Source: JANNSX01 sp041397825 (GTDB lineage Bacteria; Pseudomonadota; Alphaproteobacteria; Rhizobiales; Hyphomicrobiaceae). Taken from it: a DNA stretch of 64,000 nt. The number at the start of each line of letters is the position of its first letter. Position 1 is the stretch's first letter. Of the stretch, positions 54,427 to 63,646 are shown piece after piece. Under the pieces are notes generated by a model. That model was not told where the DNA came from, ran no database searches, and saw only the letters and a list, made by a program, of their open reading frames with translations. Location of the stretch: NCBI GenBank assembly GCA_041397825.1, contig JAWKVX010000007.1, forward strand, positions 186,001-250,000, given 5' to 3'. The translations under genes and the position numbers were made by a program.

Positions 54427-54894
54427 ATGGCGTCGACGAGAGAGACGTGGCCGGATCTCGCCGGCCGCCTCGTCGAGACCGCCGGCGGCACGCGGCACGT
54501 GCTGCCGGTCCGGGTCTATTTCGAGGACACCGACTTTTCCGGGCTCGTCTATCACGCCACCTACCTCAAATGGATCGAGCGCGGCCGTTCGGACTTCCTT
54601 CGATTGAAGGGCATCCACCATTCGGAGCTGCTCGCCGGCGAAGGCGCGGCGCCGGCCGCTTTCGTCGTGCGCCGCATGCACCTCGATTTCCTGAAGCCCG
54701 CGCGCATCGACGACGTGCTCGAGATCGAGACCAGGGTGGGTGAGGTGACAAAGGCCACTCTGGAGCTTCACCAGATCGTCCGGAAGGCCGACAGCGAGCT
54801 GTTCCGCGCCTCCGTGCTGGTCGTGCTCGTCTCGACCGCGGGCAAGCCACTCCGTCTGCCGCCAGGCATCCGGTCGGCCTTCGGTGTCGGCTGA
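54427..54894 (+). CDS. ybgC: Tol-Pal system-associated acyl-CoA thioesterase
   Basis: 155-aa hot-dog thioesterase. The catalytic Asp region is VYFEDTDFSGLVYHATYLKW, close to the YbgC signature, followed by ERGRSDFLR. It hydrolyses short-chain or malonyl acyl-CoA thioesters and is generally linked with tol-pal genes. Here the linkage is interrupted by the oppositely oriented CDF gene, and tolQ begins only at 56182, so ybgC is not in the same operon as tolQ. Confidence 0.92.
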   Translation: MASTRETWPDLAGRLVETAGGTRHVLPVRVYFEDTDFSGLVYHATYLKWIERGRSDFLRLKGIHHSELLAGEGAAPAAFVVRRMHLDFLKPARIDDVLEIETRVGEVTKATLELHQIVRKADSELFRASVLVVLVSTAGKPLRLPPGIRSAFGVG

Positions 54895-55800
54895 TCAGCC
54901 GACCAGCGCACCGGAATGCTTCGCCTCGCCCTCGGGCTCGATATGGATCAGCACGCGGGCGCCCGGCACGGCGTCGTCGAGCGCCGCCTCGATCGAATCG
55001 CAGATGCGGTGCGCGGTCGAGACGGGCATGGCACCCGGCACGACCATGTGGAACTCGATGAAGGCTGCGGGCCCCGCCAGTCGCGTCCTCAGGTCGTGAA
55101 ACTCGAGGGCGCCTGCGCTCGACTGAGTGATCACACTTCGTATCGTCTCCTGGAGATCGGCGGGTACGGCCCGGTCGAGCAATCCGCTCGCAGAGTCGCG
55201 AACCACCTTCCAGCCGGTCCAGAGAATGTTGACGGCGACGATCGAGGCGAGAAGGGGATCGAGCACGAGCCAACCCGTCAGGAGTGCCAGCCCCAGTCCC
55301 ACCAGCACGCCGGCCGAGGTGATGACGTCGGACCACAGGTGGTGGCCGTCCGAGGCGAGGGCCGGCGAATGCATGCGTGTGCCGACCCGGACGAGGAGCG
55401 CCGCCCAGAGACCGTTGAGGAGCATGGCCAGAGACGAGATGGCGAGGCCGATGGCAGGGGCGTCGATCACGCGGGGTGTTGCAAAGGCGGGAATGGCCTC
55501 GCGAAGGATCATCAGCGCGGCGATGACGATGAGCACGCCTTCGAGCACGGCCGAGAAGTACTCGGCTTTGTGATGTCCGAAGGGGTGATTGCGGTCCGCC
55601 GGCCGCTGGCTGTAGCGCAGGGCGGCGAAGGCCGCCACGGCGGCGATGACGTTGACGATGCTCTCGAGCGCATCCGAGTAGAGGGCGATGCTGCCTGTCT
55701 TGAGATAGGCGATGTACTTGATGCCCATGGTCAAAAGCGCCACGCCGATGCTGGCGAGCGCGATCAGGCCCAAGTGTTTCTCGGTCGTCGGACTGCGCAA
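54895..55800 (-). CDS. Cation diffusion facilitator transporter
   Basis: 301-aa CDF protein (Zn/Co/Fe/Mn efflux). Membrane domain with metal-site sequences YSDALESIVN and DGHHLWSDVITSAG, the family's HPFGHHKAEYFSAV and a C-terminal cytoplasmic domain (FHDLRTRLAGPAAFIEFHMV, HIEPEGEAKH). The start is uncertain: TTG at 55800 fits the family N-terminus and has GGAAAGG upstream; an ATG at 55992 would add 64 poorly conserved residues. Its stop meets the ybgC stop on the other strand. Confidence 0.87.
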   Translation of the reverse strand: MRSPTTEKHLGLIALASIGVALLTMGIKYIAYLKTGSIALYSDALESIVNVIAAVAAFAALRYSQRPADRNHPFGHHKAEYFSAVLEGVLIVIAALMILREAIPAFATPRVIDAPAIGLAISSLAMLLNGLWAALLVRVGTRMHSPALASDGHHLWSDVITSAGVLVGLGLALLTGWLVLDPLLASIVAVNILWTGWKVVRDSASGLLDRAVPADLQETIRSVITQSSAGALEFHDLRTRLAGPAAFIEFHMVVPGAMPVSTAHRICDSIEAALDDAVPGARVLIHIEPEGEAKHSGALVG

Positions 55801-56181
55801 GTTCTGAGCCTTTCCGGAGGGCCGCTGGTAGATCAGTTCGAACCGAGGCTCAATAGGATTTTGACCGTCGCCGCGATCGGTCGGACACTTGCGGGAGACC
55901 AAGCGCCCAGCTCGGACGTCAGGGCGAGCGACCGGGCCGGCAGCCAGCCCTGCCGCGACGCGACATCTGAGCCTTTGCGAAGCACCGAGCACAAGACTAG
56001 GCTCGGCCGGCTCGGAGGTGGGGCAGCGGGTCGCAGTTTAGTCACATTGGTTGGCTCTAAGCGAGCCTCGAAGGGATGTGGGACGGGCGCATCCCGGCCT
56101 CTCCCGCGAGCGGCCGCCGGCGGGTGGACAAGCCCGATCCTGGCGTACGACCGACCGTCTTAAAGAGGCCGCCTGAGCAGC
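55801..56181. other. 381-base region between CDF and tolQ
   Basis: Divergent promoter region holding the upstream parts of the CDF gene (minus) and tolQ (plus). Most of it is GC-rich with no supported ORF of its own. TTAAAGAGGCCGCCTGAG precedes tolQ. I see no clear operator. Confidence 0.45.
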
Positions 56182-56934
56182 ATGGAACAGTTGGAAACCT
56201 TCGGCAATTCGGCACTTTCTGGCGGCGGGTTCTCGTTCCTGGAGCTGTTTCTCCAGGCGCATATCGTCGTCAAGATCGTCATGCTCGGGTTGTTGTTCGC
56301 CTCGGTTTGGAGCTGGGCGATCATCATCGAGAAATTCATCACCTTCGGCCGCGCGCGCCGGGAGACCGAGCGATTCGAGGCCGCCTTCTGGTCCGGCCAG
56401 CCCCTGGACGATCTGTTCAACGTCCTCTCCCGCCAGCGGGTGCAGGCGATGGGCGCCTTGTTCGTCGCCGCCATGCGCGAGTGGAAGCGCACCGTCGAGC
56501 AGAATCCGAAGACGCTCCGTGGCATTCAGCTTCGCGTCGAGAAGGTCATGGACGTGACGATCTCGCGCGAGTTGGAGCGGCTCAACCATCGTTTGGGCTT
56601 CCTGGCGACGACCGGGTCGGCCGCGCCGTTCATCGGACTGTTCGGAACGGTCTGGGGCATCATGACGAGCTTCCAGGCGATCGCCGCCTCGAAGAACACG
56701 AACCTCGCGGTCGTCGCCCCCGGCATTGCCGAGGCGCTGTTTGCCACCGCCCTCGGCCTTCTTGCCGCCATACCGGCGGTGATCTTCTACAATAAGTTCG
56801 CGTCCGAATCGTCGCGCCTCGAGCAGCGGCTCGAAAGCTTCGCGGACGAGTTCGCGGCGATCGTGTCGCGCCAGGTCGACCAACGCATGGATCAGCCGGC
56901 CCAGGCGCCGGTTGTGCAACAGCGGGCGAGCTGA
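56182..56934 (+). CDS. tolQ: Tol-Pal proton channel subunit TolQ
   Basis: 250-aa inner-membrane protein with three helices (about 30-52, 138-160, 175-197 by hydrophobicity), pairing with TolR to use the proton gradient for outer-membrane constriction at division. MotA/ExbB signature strings LATTGSAAPFIGLFGTVWGI and GIAEALFATALGLLAAIPAV. It begins the tolQRAB block and ends 2 bases before tolR. Confidence 0.95.
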   Translation: MEQLETFGNSALSGGGFSFLELFLQAHIVVKIVMLGLLFASVWSWAIIIEKFITFGRARRETERFEAAFWSGQPLDDLFNVLSRQRVQAMGALFVAAMREWKRTVEQNPKTLRGIQLRVEKVMDVTISRELERLNHRLGFLATTGSAAPFIGLFGTVWGIMTSFQAIAASKNTNLAVVAPGIAEALFATALGLLAAIPAVIFYNKFASESSRLEQRLESFADEFAAIVSRQVDQRMDQPAQAPVVQQRAS

Positions 56935-56936
56935 AC

Positions 56937-57401
56937 ATGGGTATGCATGTCGGGGCAGGCGCAGGAGGCACCAGCCGTCGCGGGCGGCGGAAGAAACACG
57001 CGCCGATCGCCGAGATCAACGTCACGCCGATGGTCGACGTGATGCTTGTGTTGCTGATCATCTTCATGGTGGCGGCGCCCCTCCTGACGGTGGGCGTGCC
57101 GATCGAGCTGCCGAAGACCTCGAAGGGAGAGCAGCTGCCGGCGACCAAGGGCGAGCCGCTCGCCGTGACGGTCAAGAAGACCGGCGAGGTCTTCATCGGC
57201 GAGACGGCGGTCGAGCTCAGCGAGCTGGAGGCCAAGCTCAAGGCGATCGCCGAGGCGAGGAAGCAAGGTTTGGACGATCCCGTGTTCGTCCGCGGCGATG
57301 CGGCAACCGACTATGGGACCGTCATGAAGGTCATGGCGCGACTGAGCGCCGCCGGCTTCAAGAAAGTGTCGCTCGTGACCGATGTCGAGGACCGGTCCTG
57401 A
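56937..57401 (+). CDS. tolR: Tol-Pal proton channel subunit TolR
   Basis: 154 aa. Single membrane helix near residues 28-50 with the proton-carrying Asp in INVTPMVDVMLVLLIIFMV, as in ExbD/TolR, and a periplasmic domain with FVRGDAATDYGTVMKVMAR. Starts at 56937, 2 bases after the tolQ stop. Confidence 0.94.
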   Translation: MGMHVGAGAGGTSRRGRRKKHAPIAEINVTPMVDVMLVLLIIFMVAAPLLTVGVPIELPKTSKGEQLPATKGEPLAVTVKKTGEVFIGETAVELSELEAKLKAIAEARKQGLDDPVFVRGDAATDYGTVMKVMARLSAAGFKKVSLVTDVEDRS

Positions 57402-57416
57402 GAGGCGAGGGCTGAC

Positions 57417-58406
57417 ATGCGGATTGGCGTGATCGTATCCATTGGCGTGCATCTGGTGCTTCTCGCCTGGGCGCTCTATTCGGTCGCCGCGACCCACACG
57501 CTGGCGCCCGTCGAGGACGTCCCCGTCAATGTCGACCTCGTCTCGATCGCCGATGTCCCCAACATCCGCCAGGGCGACAAGAATGCCAAGACCGAGGCCG
57601 TCAAAGGCGACAAGGACAAGACCAAGCAGACCGAGAAGCCGGCCAAGGCCAAGAACGAGCGCGTCGCCGTCGTCGCGCCGACCAAGAAGGAGGCAGTGAA
57701 GGCCAAGGACCCTGAGAAGAAGGAGGAGGTCAAGGTCGAGGAGCCGAAGAAGGTCGAGCCCAAGAAGGTGGAGCCTCCGCCCGAGCCGACGAAGCCCGAG
57801 GTCAAGAAGGAGGAGCCCAAGGTCGAGACCGCCACGGTGCCGGCGAAAAAGGCCGAGGAGCCGAAGAAAAAGGACGAGCCCAAGGCTGCCAAGAAGGAGG
57901 AGCCCAAGAAAGACAAGAAGGCGGTGAAGGCCAAGGAGGAGTTCGACCCGGACAAGATCGCGGCGCTGCTCGACAAGCAGCCGAACGCGGCCGCCGAGGC
58001 GTCGACCACGAAGGCCGCTGCCAAGCCGAAGGAAAAGCCGAAGCTCCAGATCGGCGCCGAGAACGGCACCGGAACCGGGCTCACCATCAGCGAGAAGCAG
58101 GCGCTGATCGCGGCTCTCCGCCAACAGATCAAGCGATGCTGGAACCCGCCCACGGGTGCCACCGGCGCCGATCTGATGACCGTCCGGTTGAATATCGAGC
58201 TCAGTGAGGACGGCATGCTGCGCGGCATGCCGCGCACCCTCGACCGTCAGGCCTCACCCTTGTTCCTGATCGCCGAGGAGAGCGCCGTGCGGGCGGTCTT
58301 CGATTGCCAACCCTACAACCTGCCGACCGAGCACTATACGACCTGGCGCTCGGTGAACTTCAAGTTCGATCCCTCTGAGATGCTCGGCAGCGGATTCGGG
58401 GGTTGA
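57417..58406 (+). CDS. tolA: Tol-Pal bridging protein TolA
   Basis: 329 aa. N-terminal helix (MRIGVIVSIGVHLVLLAWAL) inserts in the inner membrane, a long Lys/Glu/Pro-rich middle (about 55-195) spans the periplasm, and the C-terminal domain has the TonB/TolA-like pattern (QIKRCWNPPTGATGADLMT, VRLNIELSEDGML). It links TolQR with Pal. The Lys-rich central section is repetitive. It is directly upstream of tolB; their frames overlap if the TTG at 58403 were used. Confidence 0.93.
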   Translation: MRIGVIVSIGVHLVLLAWALYSVAATHTLAPVEDVPVNVDLVSIADVPNIRQGDKNAKTEAVKGDKDKTKQTEKPAKAKNERVAVVAPTKKEAVKAKDPEKKEEVKVEEPKKVEPKKVEPPPEPTKPEVKKEEPKVETATVPAKKAEEPKKKDEPKAAKKEEPKKDKKAVKAKEEFDPDKIAALLDKQPNAAAEASTTKAAAKPKEKPKLQIGAENGTGTGLTISEKQALIAALRQQIKRCWNPPTGATGADLMTVRLNIELSEDGMLRGMPRTLDRQASPLFLIAEESAVRAVFDCQPYNLPTEHYTTWRSVNFKFDPSEMLGSGFGG

Positions 58407-58456
58407 CGAATGCCGGCCCTCCGCGCGATTTGGCCGGACGCGGCCTAAGGTTCCCC

Positions 58457-59866
58457 ATGCGAAATCACCTTGCCTCCCATCCGATGTCTTGCGGCGACAT
58501 CCGCGCAATATGGACCATCGTGCCCTTCCGCCTCGCGAAACGAAGGAGTCGGAAGGCATGGCACCTCGGTGTTGCCGTGTTCCTCGCCGTGATGTTGGGC
58601 CCTGTCGGGCTGGCCTCGACCGCCCGCGCACAGCTCGATGTCGACGTCACCCAAGGCAATGTCGACCCGCTCCGCATCGCCATCCCCTATTTCATCGGCG
58701 AGAGCGATGTCGGTGCCCAGATGGCCGACGTCATCGCCAACAACCTCTCGTCATCGGGACTGTTCGCCGCGCTGGATCGTGGCGCCTTCATCGATCGGCC
58801 GGCCTCTGTCAACAAGCCACCGCGCTTCGCCGATTGGCGCACCATCGATGCCCAGGCTTTGGTTGTTGGTGGCGTCAGTCCGACCGGCGACGGCCGCATC
58901 AAGGTCGAGTTCCGCCTTTGGGACGTCGCCTCCGGCAAACAGTTGGCCGGACAGAGCTATTCGACCAATCCGGACAACTGGCGTCGGATCGCTCACGTCA
59001 TCTCCGACACCATCTATGAGCGCATGACGGGCGAGAAGGGCTATTTCGACACCCGCGTCGTCTTTGTCGACGAGACGGGCCCCAAGGATGCCCGGGTCAA
59101 GCGCCTCGCCGTCATGGATCAGGACGGATTCAATCTGCGGACGCTGACGGCTGGCCAGACCCTGGTGCTGACGCCGCGCTTCTCGCCGTCGAGCCAGATG
59201 ATCACCTACACCTCGTTCGAGCAGGGGACGCCGCACGTCTTTCTGCAGAACCTCGACACCGGGCAGAAGGAACTTGTCGGCAATTTCCCGAACATGGCCT
59301 TCGCCCCGCGTTTCTCGCCCGACGGTGGGCGGATCGTCATGAGCCTCGGGAGCCCCGAAGGCTGGGTCAACCTGTTCGAGATGGACCTTGCCAGCCGCCA
59401 GCTAAGGCAGTTGACCGGCACCCGTGCCATCGACACCGGACCGTGCTTCTCACCCGACGGTACGAGGATCGTGTTCGAATCCGACCGCGACGGCAGTCAG
59501 CAGCTCTACGTGATGTCGGCTGGCGGCGGTCAGGCGCAACGCATCTCCTTTTCCGAAGGCCGATATGCAACACCCGTCTGGTCGCCCCGAGGCGACCTGA
59601 TCGCCTTCACGAAGCAGCTCGACGGCCGATTTCTGATCGGCGTCATGAAGCCTGACGGATCGGGCGAGCGCATTTTGACTGATGGCTATCACAACGAGGG
59701 CCCGACCTGGGCGCCGAATGGTCGGTTACTGATGTTCTTCCGGGAAAGTCAGGGCGCTAGCGGTGGGCCAAGGCTCTTCACGATCGACCTGACCGGCTAC
59801 AACGAGCGGCAGGTTCCGACGCCGAATTTTGCCTCCGATCCAGCCTGGTCGCCGCCGCTCAACTAG
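58457..59866 (+). CDS. tolB: Tol-Pal periplasmic beta-propeller TolB
   Basis: Periplasmic protein linking TolA and Pal, a six-bladed WD-like propeller plus N-terminal domain. 469 aa from the ATG at 58457; alternatives are TTG 58403 and ATG 58484. The signal peptide follows an Arg/Lys-rich stretch (AKRRSRKAWHLGVAVFLAVM) and ends near STARAQ. The repeated blades are visible as LTPRFSPSSQMITYTS, FAPRFSPDGGRIVMSLG, TGPCFSPDGTRIVFES, ATPVWSPRGDLIAFTK and GPTWAPNGRLLMFFRE. The unusually long basic N-terminus makes the start uncertain. Confidence 0.93.
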   Translation: MRNHLASHPMSCGDIRAIWTIVPFRLAKRRSRKAWHLGVAVFLAVMLGPVGLASTARAQLDVDVTQGNVDPLRIAIPYFIGESDVGAQMADVIANNLSSSGLFAALDRGAFIDRPASVNKPPRFADWRTIDAQALVVGGVSPTGDGRIKVEFRLWDVASGKQLAGQSYSTNPDNWRRIAHVISDTIYERMTGEKGYFDTRVVFVDETGPKDARVKRLAVMDQDGFNLRTLTAGQTLVLTPRFSPSSQMITYTSFEQGTPHVFLQNLDTGQKELVGNFPNMAFAPRFSPDGGRIVMSLGSPEGWVNLFEMDLASRQLRQLTGTRAIDTGPCFSPDGTRIVFESDRDGSQQLYVMSAGGGQAQRISFSEGRYATPVWSPRGDLIAFTKQLDGRFLIGVMKPDGSGERILTDGYHNEGPTWAPNGRLLMFFRESQGASGGPRLFTIDLTGYNERQVPTPNFASDPAWSPPLN

Positions 59867-60113
59867 TCCACGAGCCGCCACCGGGACGCGCTGTTGCCGA
59901 ACCGCATCAGCCATCGTGCACAATGTCATCCAATGCTTGTGGGCCGCCGGTTTCGCCGCTAGCGTCGCCATTGTTGGGACTGAGATTCGGCGTGGCATTT
60001 GCGCACCAATGATGTTGAAAACCAGGGGGCAATCTCCAGGCTTTCTTGATCTGGTGAGGCTGCGCCGGTAAGCCACGAGACGGCGATTGCCGTGAATCGA
60101 GAGGAGAGAAGAC

Positions 60114-60242
60114 ATGAAGGGCGTTATCATCGTCGCTGCTATCATCGCGACCGCCGCGACACTCGGCGCCTGCCGTAAGGAAGTTGCCCATGATCCGATG
60201 AAACTGGGTGCTTCGCCGGTTATCGAGCAAGTTGCCGAGTAA
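60114..60242 (+). CDS. Small lipoprotein, first of a tandem pair
   Basis: 42-aa protein too short for ordinary gene calling. ATG at 60114 preceded by GAGGAGAGAAGAC (AGGAG about 8 bases upstream). A hydrophobic helix (VIIVAAIIATAATLGAC) ends in a lipobox L-G-A-C with Cys 20, followed by a short polar tail RKEVAHDPMKLGAS. It shares most residues with the next gene, showing duplication. Function unknown; location between tolB and pal suggests a cell-envelope role. Confidence 0.75.
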   Translation: MKGVIIVAAIIATAATLGACRKEVAHDPMKLGASPVIEQVAE

Positions 60243-60287
60243 GATACGCTCGAATTGGCTTCTGGGGATTAACTGGGGAGACATGTC

Positions 60288-60413
60288 ATGAAAAGTGCTA
60301 TCGTAGTTGCCATGATCATCGCCACCGCAGCGGTGCTCGGTGCATGTCGTCGTGAGGCCGCCGCGCCCTTGAAGCTCGGTGCAGACTTCACCGTCGAGCA
60401 CGTCGCAAACTAA
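60288..60413 (+). CDS. Small lipoprotein, second of a tandem pair
   Basis: 41 aa, ATG at 60288 preceded by ACTGGGGAGACATGTC (GGGGAG 6-7 bases upstream). Lipobox LGAC with Cys 20 after the hydrophobic AIVVAMIIATAAVL, then RREAAAPLKLGADFTVE. Identical spacing of start, Cys and the KLGA motif to the preceding gene marks them as paralogues. A terminator follows 45 bases after the stop. Confidence 0.75.
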   Translation: MKSAIVVAMIIATAAVLGACRREAAAPLKLGADFTVEHVAN

Positions 60414-60457
60414 GGCGACATATCGGATTTTGCCGCGAGGCAGAAAACGATCTTGAG

Positions 60458-60505
60458 GCCGCGTGATCAGGTGCTTCGGCACGGATCCGCGGCTTCTGTT
60501 TTTGT
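60458..60505 (+). terminator. Terminator after the twin lipoproteins
   Basis: Imperfect hairpin GCCGCG-TGATCAG-GTGC with a TTCG tetraloop (cUUCGg) and GCAC-GGATC-CGCGGC, followed by TTCTGTTTTTGTTG. It ends the small lipoprotein transcript before pal, so pal must have its own promoter in the about 170 bases that follow. Confidence 0.75.
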
Positions 60506-60674
60506 TGTGGGCAGTTCGTCGAATGCGTTGCGCGGCGATCCGCCATCTCATTAGAATCATCGCGGGGCCATATTTTCGCGCGAAGTGTCCCGTAGGCGTC
60601 GGTATGGAATTGCGCCGCACCAGAGGCGGCGGGGTCGCGCGCCTGGAAGGTTGAGCCGAGAAGGGGGTTCCAAC

Positions 60675-61181
60675 ATGTTTGCTCTCGTTCGCACGAGCAC
60701 GCTGGCGATACTGCTCGCCGTGACGCTCGTCGCCGGTGGGCTCGCCGGCTGCGCCAATCAGGTGCCGACGCCGAGCGCAGCGCTCGGACCCGATGGTTTG
60801 CCCGTTGAGCCCGGTACGGCCCGGGACTTCTCGATCAACGTCGGGAATACCGTCTACTTTACCACCGACAGTTGGGACCTGACGCCGGACGCTCAGCAGA
60901 CCCTGCGCAATCAGGCGACCTGGCTCAACCAGTATCCGCAACATACCGTCCTTATCGAAGGTCACGCCGACGAGCGAGGGACGCGCGAATACAATCTGGC
61001 GCTGGGGGCCCGGCGTGCGGCAACGGTCCGAGACTTCCTGACTGCCCAGGGCATCAACGCTGCCCGCATGCGCACGATCTCCTATGGCAAGGAGCGGCCC
61101 GTCGCGGTCTGTGACGACATCTCCTGCTGGTCGCAGAATCGTCGCTCCGTCACCCAGCTCAATGAACGGCCCGGCAGCTGA
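60675..61181 (+). CDS. pal: Peptidoglycan-associated lipoprotein Pal
   Basis: 168-aa outer-membrane lipoprotein. Lipobox with C26 in GGLAGCANQV, then an OmpA-like domain: VYFTTDSWDLTPDAQQTL, IEGHADERGTREYNLALGAR, SYGKERPVAVCDD. Binds peptidoglycan and TolB. ATG at 60675 with GAGAAGGGGG upstream. Confidence 0.96.
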   Translation: MFALVRTSTLAILLAVTLVAGGLAGCANQVPTPSAALGPDGLPVEPGTARDFSINVGNTVYFTTDSWDLTPDAQQTLRNQATWLNQYPQHTVLIEGHADERGTREYNLALGARRAATVRDFLTAQGINAARMRTISYGKERPVAVCDDISCWSQNRRSVTQLNERPGS

Positions 61182-61295
61182 GCCGGTAGCGGGCAGGTCA
61201 CAAAACCGCTACTCTTCTCGTCGAGAAATTGGGCCGTCTCGCAATGAGGCGGCCCGCAGCATGTGGGTCAGCCCGCAATTGCCCCGGTATATGAC

Positions 61296-62342
61296 ATGAT
61301 GGATTCGCGCACGGCTCGGCTTCTCCTGGTCCTGACGGTGGCGATCGCGCTGCCGGCCGGCCTGGTCCGGGCCCAGTCGGACGAGCCGGCCGCCGAGCAG
61401 ACAGCGACCAAGAAAAAGACCAGGGATCAAGGTGAACTCGAGGCCCGCATCAACCAGCTCGAGCGACAGATGCTGGATATGCAGGTCGTGATCGGGACGC
61501 TCGAATCCATGACGCGACAGGGGAACGGCTCCGGGGCGGCCCTCGGCAGCGATGCCGAGGCGCGGATCGGCGCCCTCGAGACCCAGCTCCAGGCATTGAC
61601 CGCGGAAGTCCGTGCGCTCGGCGGCCAAGCCGTGAGCTCGATCAGCGTGCCGCCGGCCGCAGCGCCCAATCCGGATGTGGGTGATTTCTCGGCGACGACC
61701 CCTGACGAGGAAGGCCAAGGCCTTTCCGATCTCACTCTGGGCGATCCGGCTGGGGCAGGGGATCCGATCGGCGACGTGCTTCGGGACGGCGGTACGGCGG
61801 CCCCATCGGCCGAACTCGATCCGCTTCCGGAGACGATCGACGGCACCAGCGAGGCCGGCATCCCCCAGAGCAGCGAATCGTCGCTCGATGCGACCGATCT
61901 CGGCAACATCGATAGCGGCTCGAGTGAGACCGAGGTCGCAGCACTCGGCGATTCGCCCGAGCAGGCCTACGAGGTCGCCTACGGCCATCTCCTGCAGCAG
62001 GACTACGAGGCGGCCGAGAGCGGTTTCTCTCAGTTCCTCAAGGTCTATCCGAAGAGCAAGCTCGCCGGAAACGCCCAGTATTGGCTGGGCGAGACCCACT
62101 ATGTGCGCGGCAACTACAAGGCGGCCGCGGATGCCTTCCTCACAGGGTACAAGAAATTCCGCAAGGGACAGAAGGCGCCCGACAGCCTCATGAAGCTTGC
62201 CATGGCGCTGTCGCGGCTCGGCGAGAAGGAAGCCGCCTGCTCGGCCTTCGCGGCGCTCGAGAACGAATTTCCGAAGCTACAAGCCCAGCTCCGGCGTCGC
62301 GCCGATTCCGAGCGTGAGCGCGCCGGATGCGCGAGCGGATGA
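61296..62342 (+). CDS. cpoB: Cell division coordinator CpoB (YbgF)
   Basis: 348-aa periplasmic protein that couples Tol-Pal activity with peptidoglycan synthesis during division. Signal peptide cut near LVRAQ, a coiled-coil (about 45-75, LEARINQLERQMLDMQVVIG), a low-complexity linker, and C-terminal TPR repeats (EVAYGHLLQQDYEAAESGF, KSKLAGNAQYWLGETHYVRG, YKKFRKGQKAPDSLMKLAM). Start 61296 (MMDSRT) chosen; an ATG 3 bases later is equivalent. Stop overlaps tilS start (ATGA). Confidence 0.93.
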   Translation: MMDSRTARLLLVLTVAIALPAGLVRAQSDEPAAEQTATKKKTRDQGELEARINQLERQMLDMQVVIGTLESMTRQGNGSGAALGSDAEARIGALETQLQALTAEVRALGGQAVSSISVPPAAAPNPDVGDFSATTPDEEGQGLSDLTLGDPAGAGDPIGDVLRDGGTAAPSAELDPLPETIDGTSEAGIPQSSESSLDATDLGNIDSGSSETEVAALGDSPEQAYEVAYGHLLQQDYEAAESGFSQFLKVYPKSKLAGNAQYWLGETHYVRGNYKAAADAFLTGYKKFRKGQKAPDSLMKLAMALSRLGEKEAACSAFAALENEFPKLQAQLRRRADSERERAGCASG

Positions 62343-63646
62343 GCGCTGGGCCGATCGCCGAGAGCGAATTGGCCGGCCTCTTCTCCGGGTTCGAAGATCT
62401 CCAAGCGATCGGCCTCGCCGTTTCCGGTGGCCCGGACAGCATGGGGCTCATGCATCTCTATGCGCGCTGGCGGCAACTTTACCGGCCGGATCAGCGGGCG
62501 ATGGTGCTGACCGTCGATCACGGCCTCCGGCCCGAGTCGGCTGCAGAATCGGCGGCGGTGGTCGAGGCGGCCCGACAGCTCGGCTTCACAGCCGAAGCCC
62601 TGCATTGGACGGGTTCCAAGCCGATGACGGGGATCCAGGAAGCGGCGCGGGCTGCCCGCTATCGACTGCTCGGCGAGGCGGCGCGACGCCATGGGCTCGA
62701 TGGGCTCGTCACCGCGCATACCGAGGATGACCAGGCGGAGACGCTCTTGATGCGGCTCGCGCGAGGGAGCGGCCTCGACGGACTTGCCGGCATGGCAAAT
62801 GCCACCCGGATCGGAGACAGCAGTGTCAGGCGCCCACTGCTCGGGGTGGCCAAATCCCGACTGATGGCGACGCTCGACGCCAAGGGCGTTTCCTACAGTG
62901 TGGACCCAAGCAATACGGACCCGCGCTTCGAGCGGCCGCGTCTCAGGGCTGTCTGGCCGGCCCTCGAGAGCATTGGCCTGACGGCTTCCCGCCTGGCCCG
63001 CAGCGCCGGGCGGCTCGAGCGGGCCCGGCAGGCGCTCGAGATGGTGAGCGACCAGTGGGCCGGTATGGCTGTGACGGTGGATGCTTGCGGCGTGGCCACG
63101 GTGGACGTGCAACTCCTCGCTGACGCACCGGAGGAAATCGTGGTTCGCCTGATCCAGCGACTGGTCGCCTCCGTTGGTGGCAGCGACGCACCACCGAGCC
63201 TTGCCAAGATCGAGTCGCTCGCCGGCTGGCTGGTCGTGGCCCAAGAGGGAGGTCGCACGCTCGGCCGGACCATCGTCACGCTCGCGTGCAATGGCGGCGG
63301 CCGCCGCGCCGCGTTCTGCCGCGAGACCGGGCGGGAGCCACTGCCGGTGGTCTCGCTCGGCCCGGGCGAAACGCTACTGTGGGACGGTCGGTTTCACGTC
63401 ACGCTCGAGGCGGGGCGCGATCCGGTCGAGGTGAGGCCGCACGCCCCGGACGGCGGGGGCCGCGACGCGCCGTGGGCGTTGGCAGCGACCCCGGTCGCGG
63501 TCCGGGACGGCGTCGTCGTTGCCTCGCTGCTTGCCCCGGACGCCTCCGAAAGGGCTGGTATCCGGCTGGCTTTCGCGGGTCGCGACGCCATCTTTGCGGC
63601 CGGCGACACCAGGAAACCCAAAAATAAGCCAAAAACAGGAAGATGA
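62339..63646 (+). CDS. tilS: tRNA(Ile)-lysidine synthase
   Basis: Lysidine modification of C34 of tRNA-Ile2. 435 aa. N-terminal PP-loop SGGPDS at residues 29-34 in LAVSGGPDSMGLMHLY, then VDHGLRPES and VTAHTEDDQAETLLMRLARG as expected of TilS. The start at 62339 overlaps the cpoB stop in an ATGA arrangement, so translation is coupled; a start 12 bases earlier is possible. Confidence 0.93.
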   Translation: MSAGPIAESELAGLFSGFEDLQAIGLAVSGGPDSMGLMHLYARWRQLYRPDQRAMVLTVDHGLRPESAAESAAVVEAARQLGFTAEALHWTGSKPMTGIQEAARAARYRLLGEAARRHGLDGLVTAHTEDDQAETLLMRLARGSGLDGLAGMANATRIGDSSVRRPLLGVAKSRLMATLDAKGVSYSVDPSNTDPRFERPRLRAVWPALESIGLTASRLARSAGRLERARQALEMVSDQWAGMAVTVDACGVATVDVQLLADAPEEIVVRLIQRLVASVGGSDAPPSLAKIESLAGWLVVAQEGGRTLGRTIVTLACNGGGRRAAFCRETGREPLPVVSLGPGETLLWDGRFHVTLEAGRDPVEVRPHAPDGGGRDAPWALAATPVAVRDGVVVASLLAPDASERAGIRLAFAGRDAIFAAGDTRKPKNKPKTGR

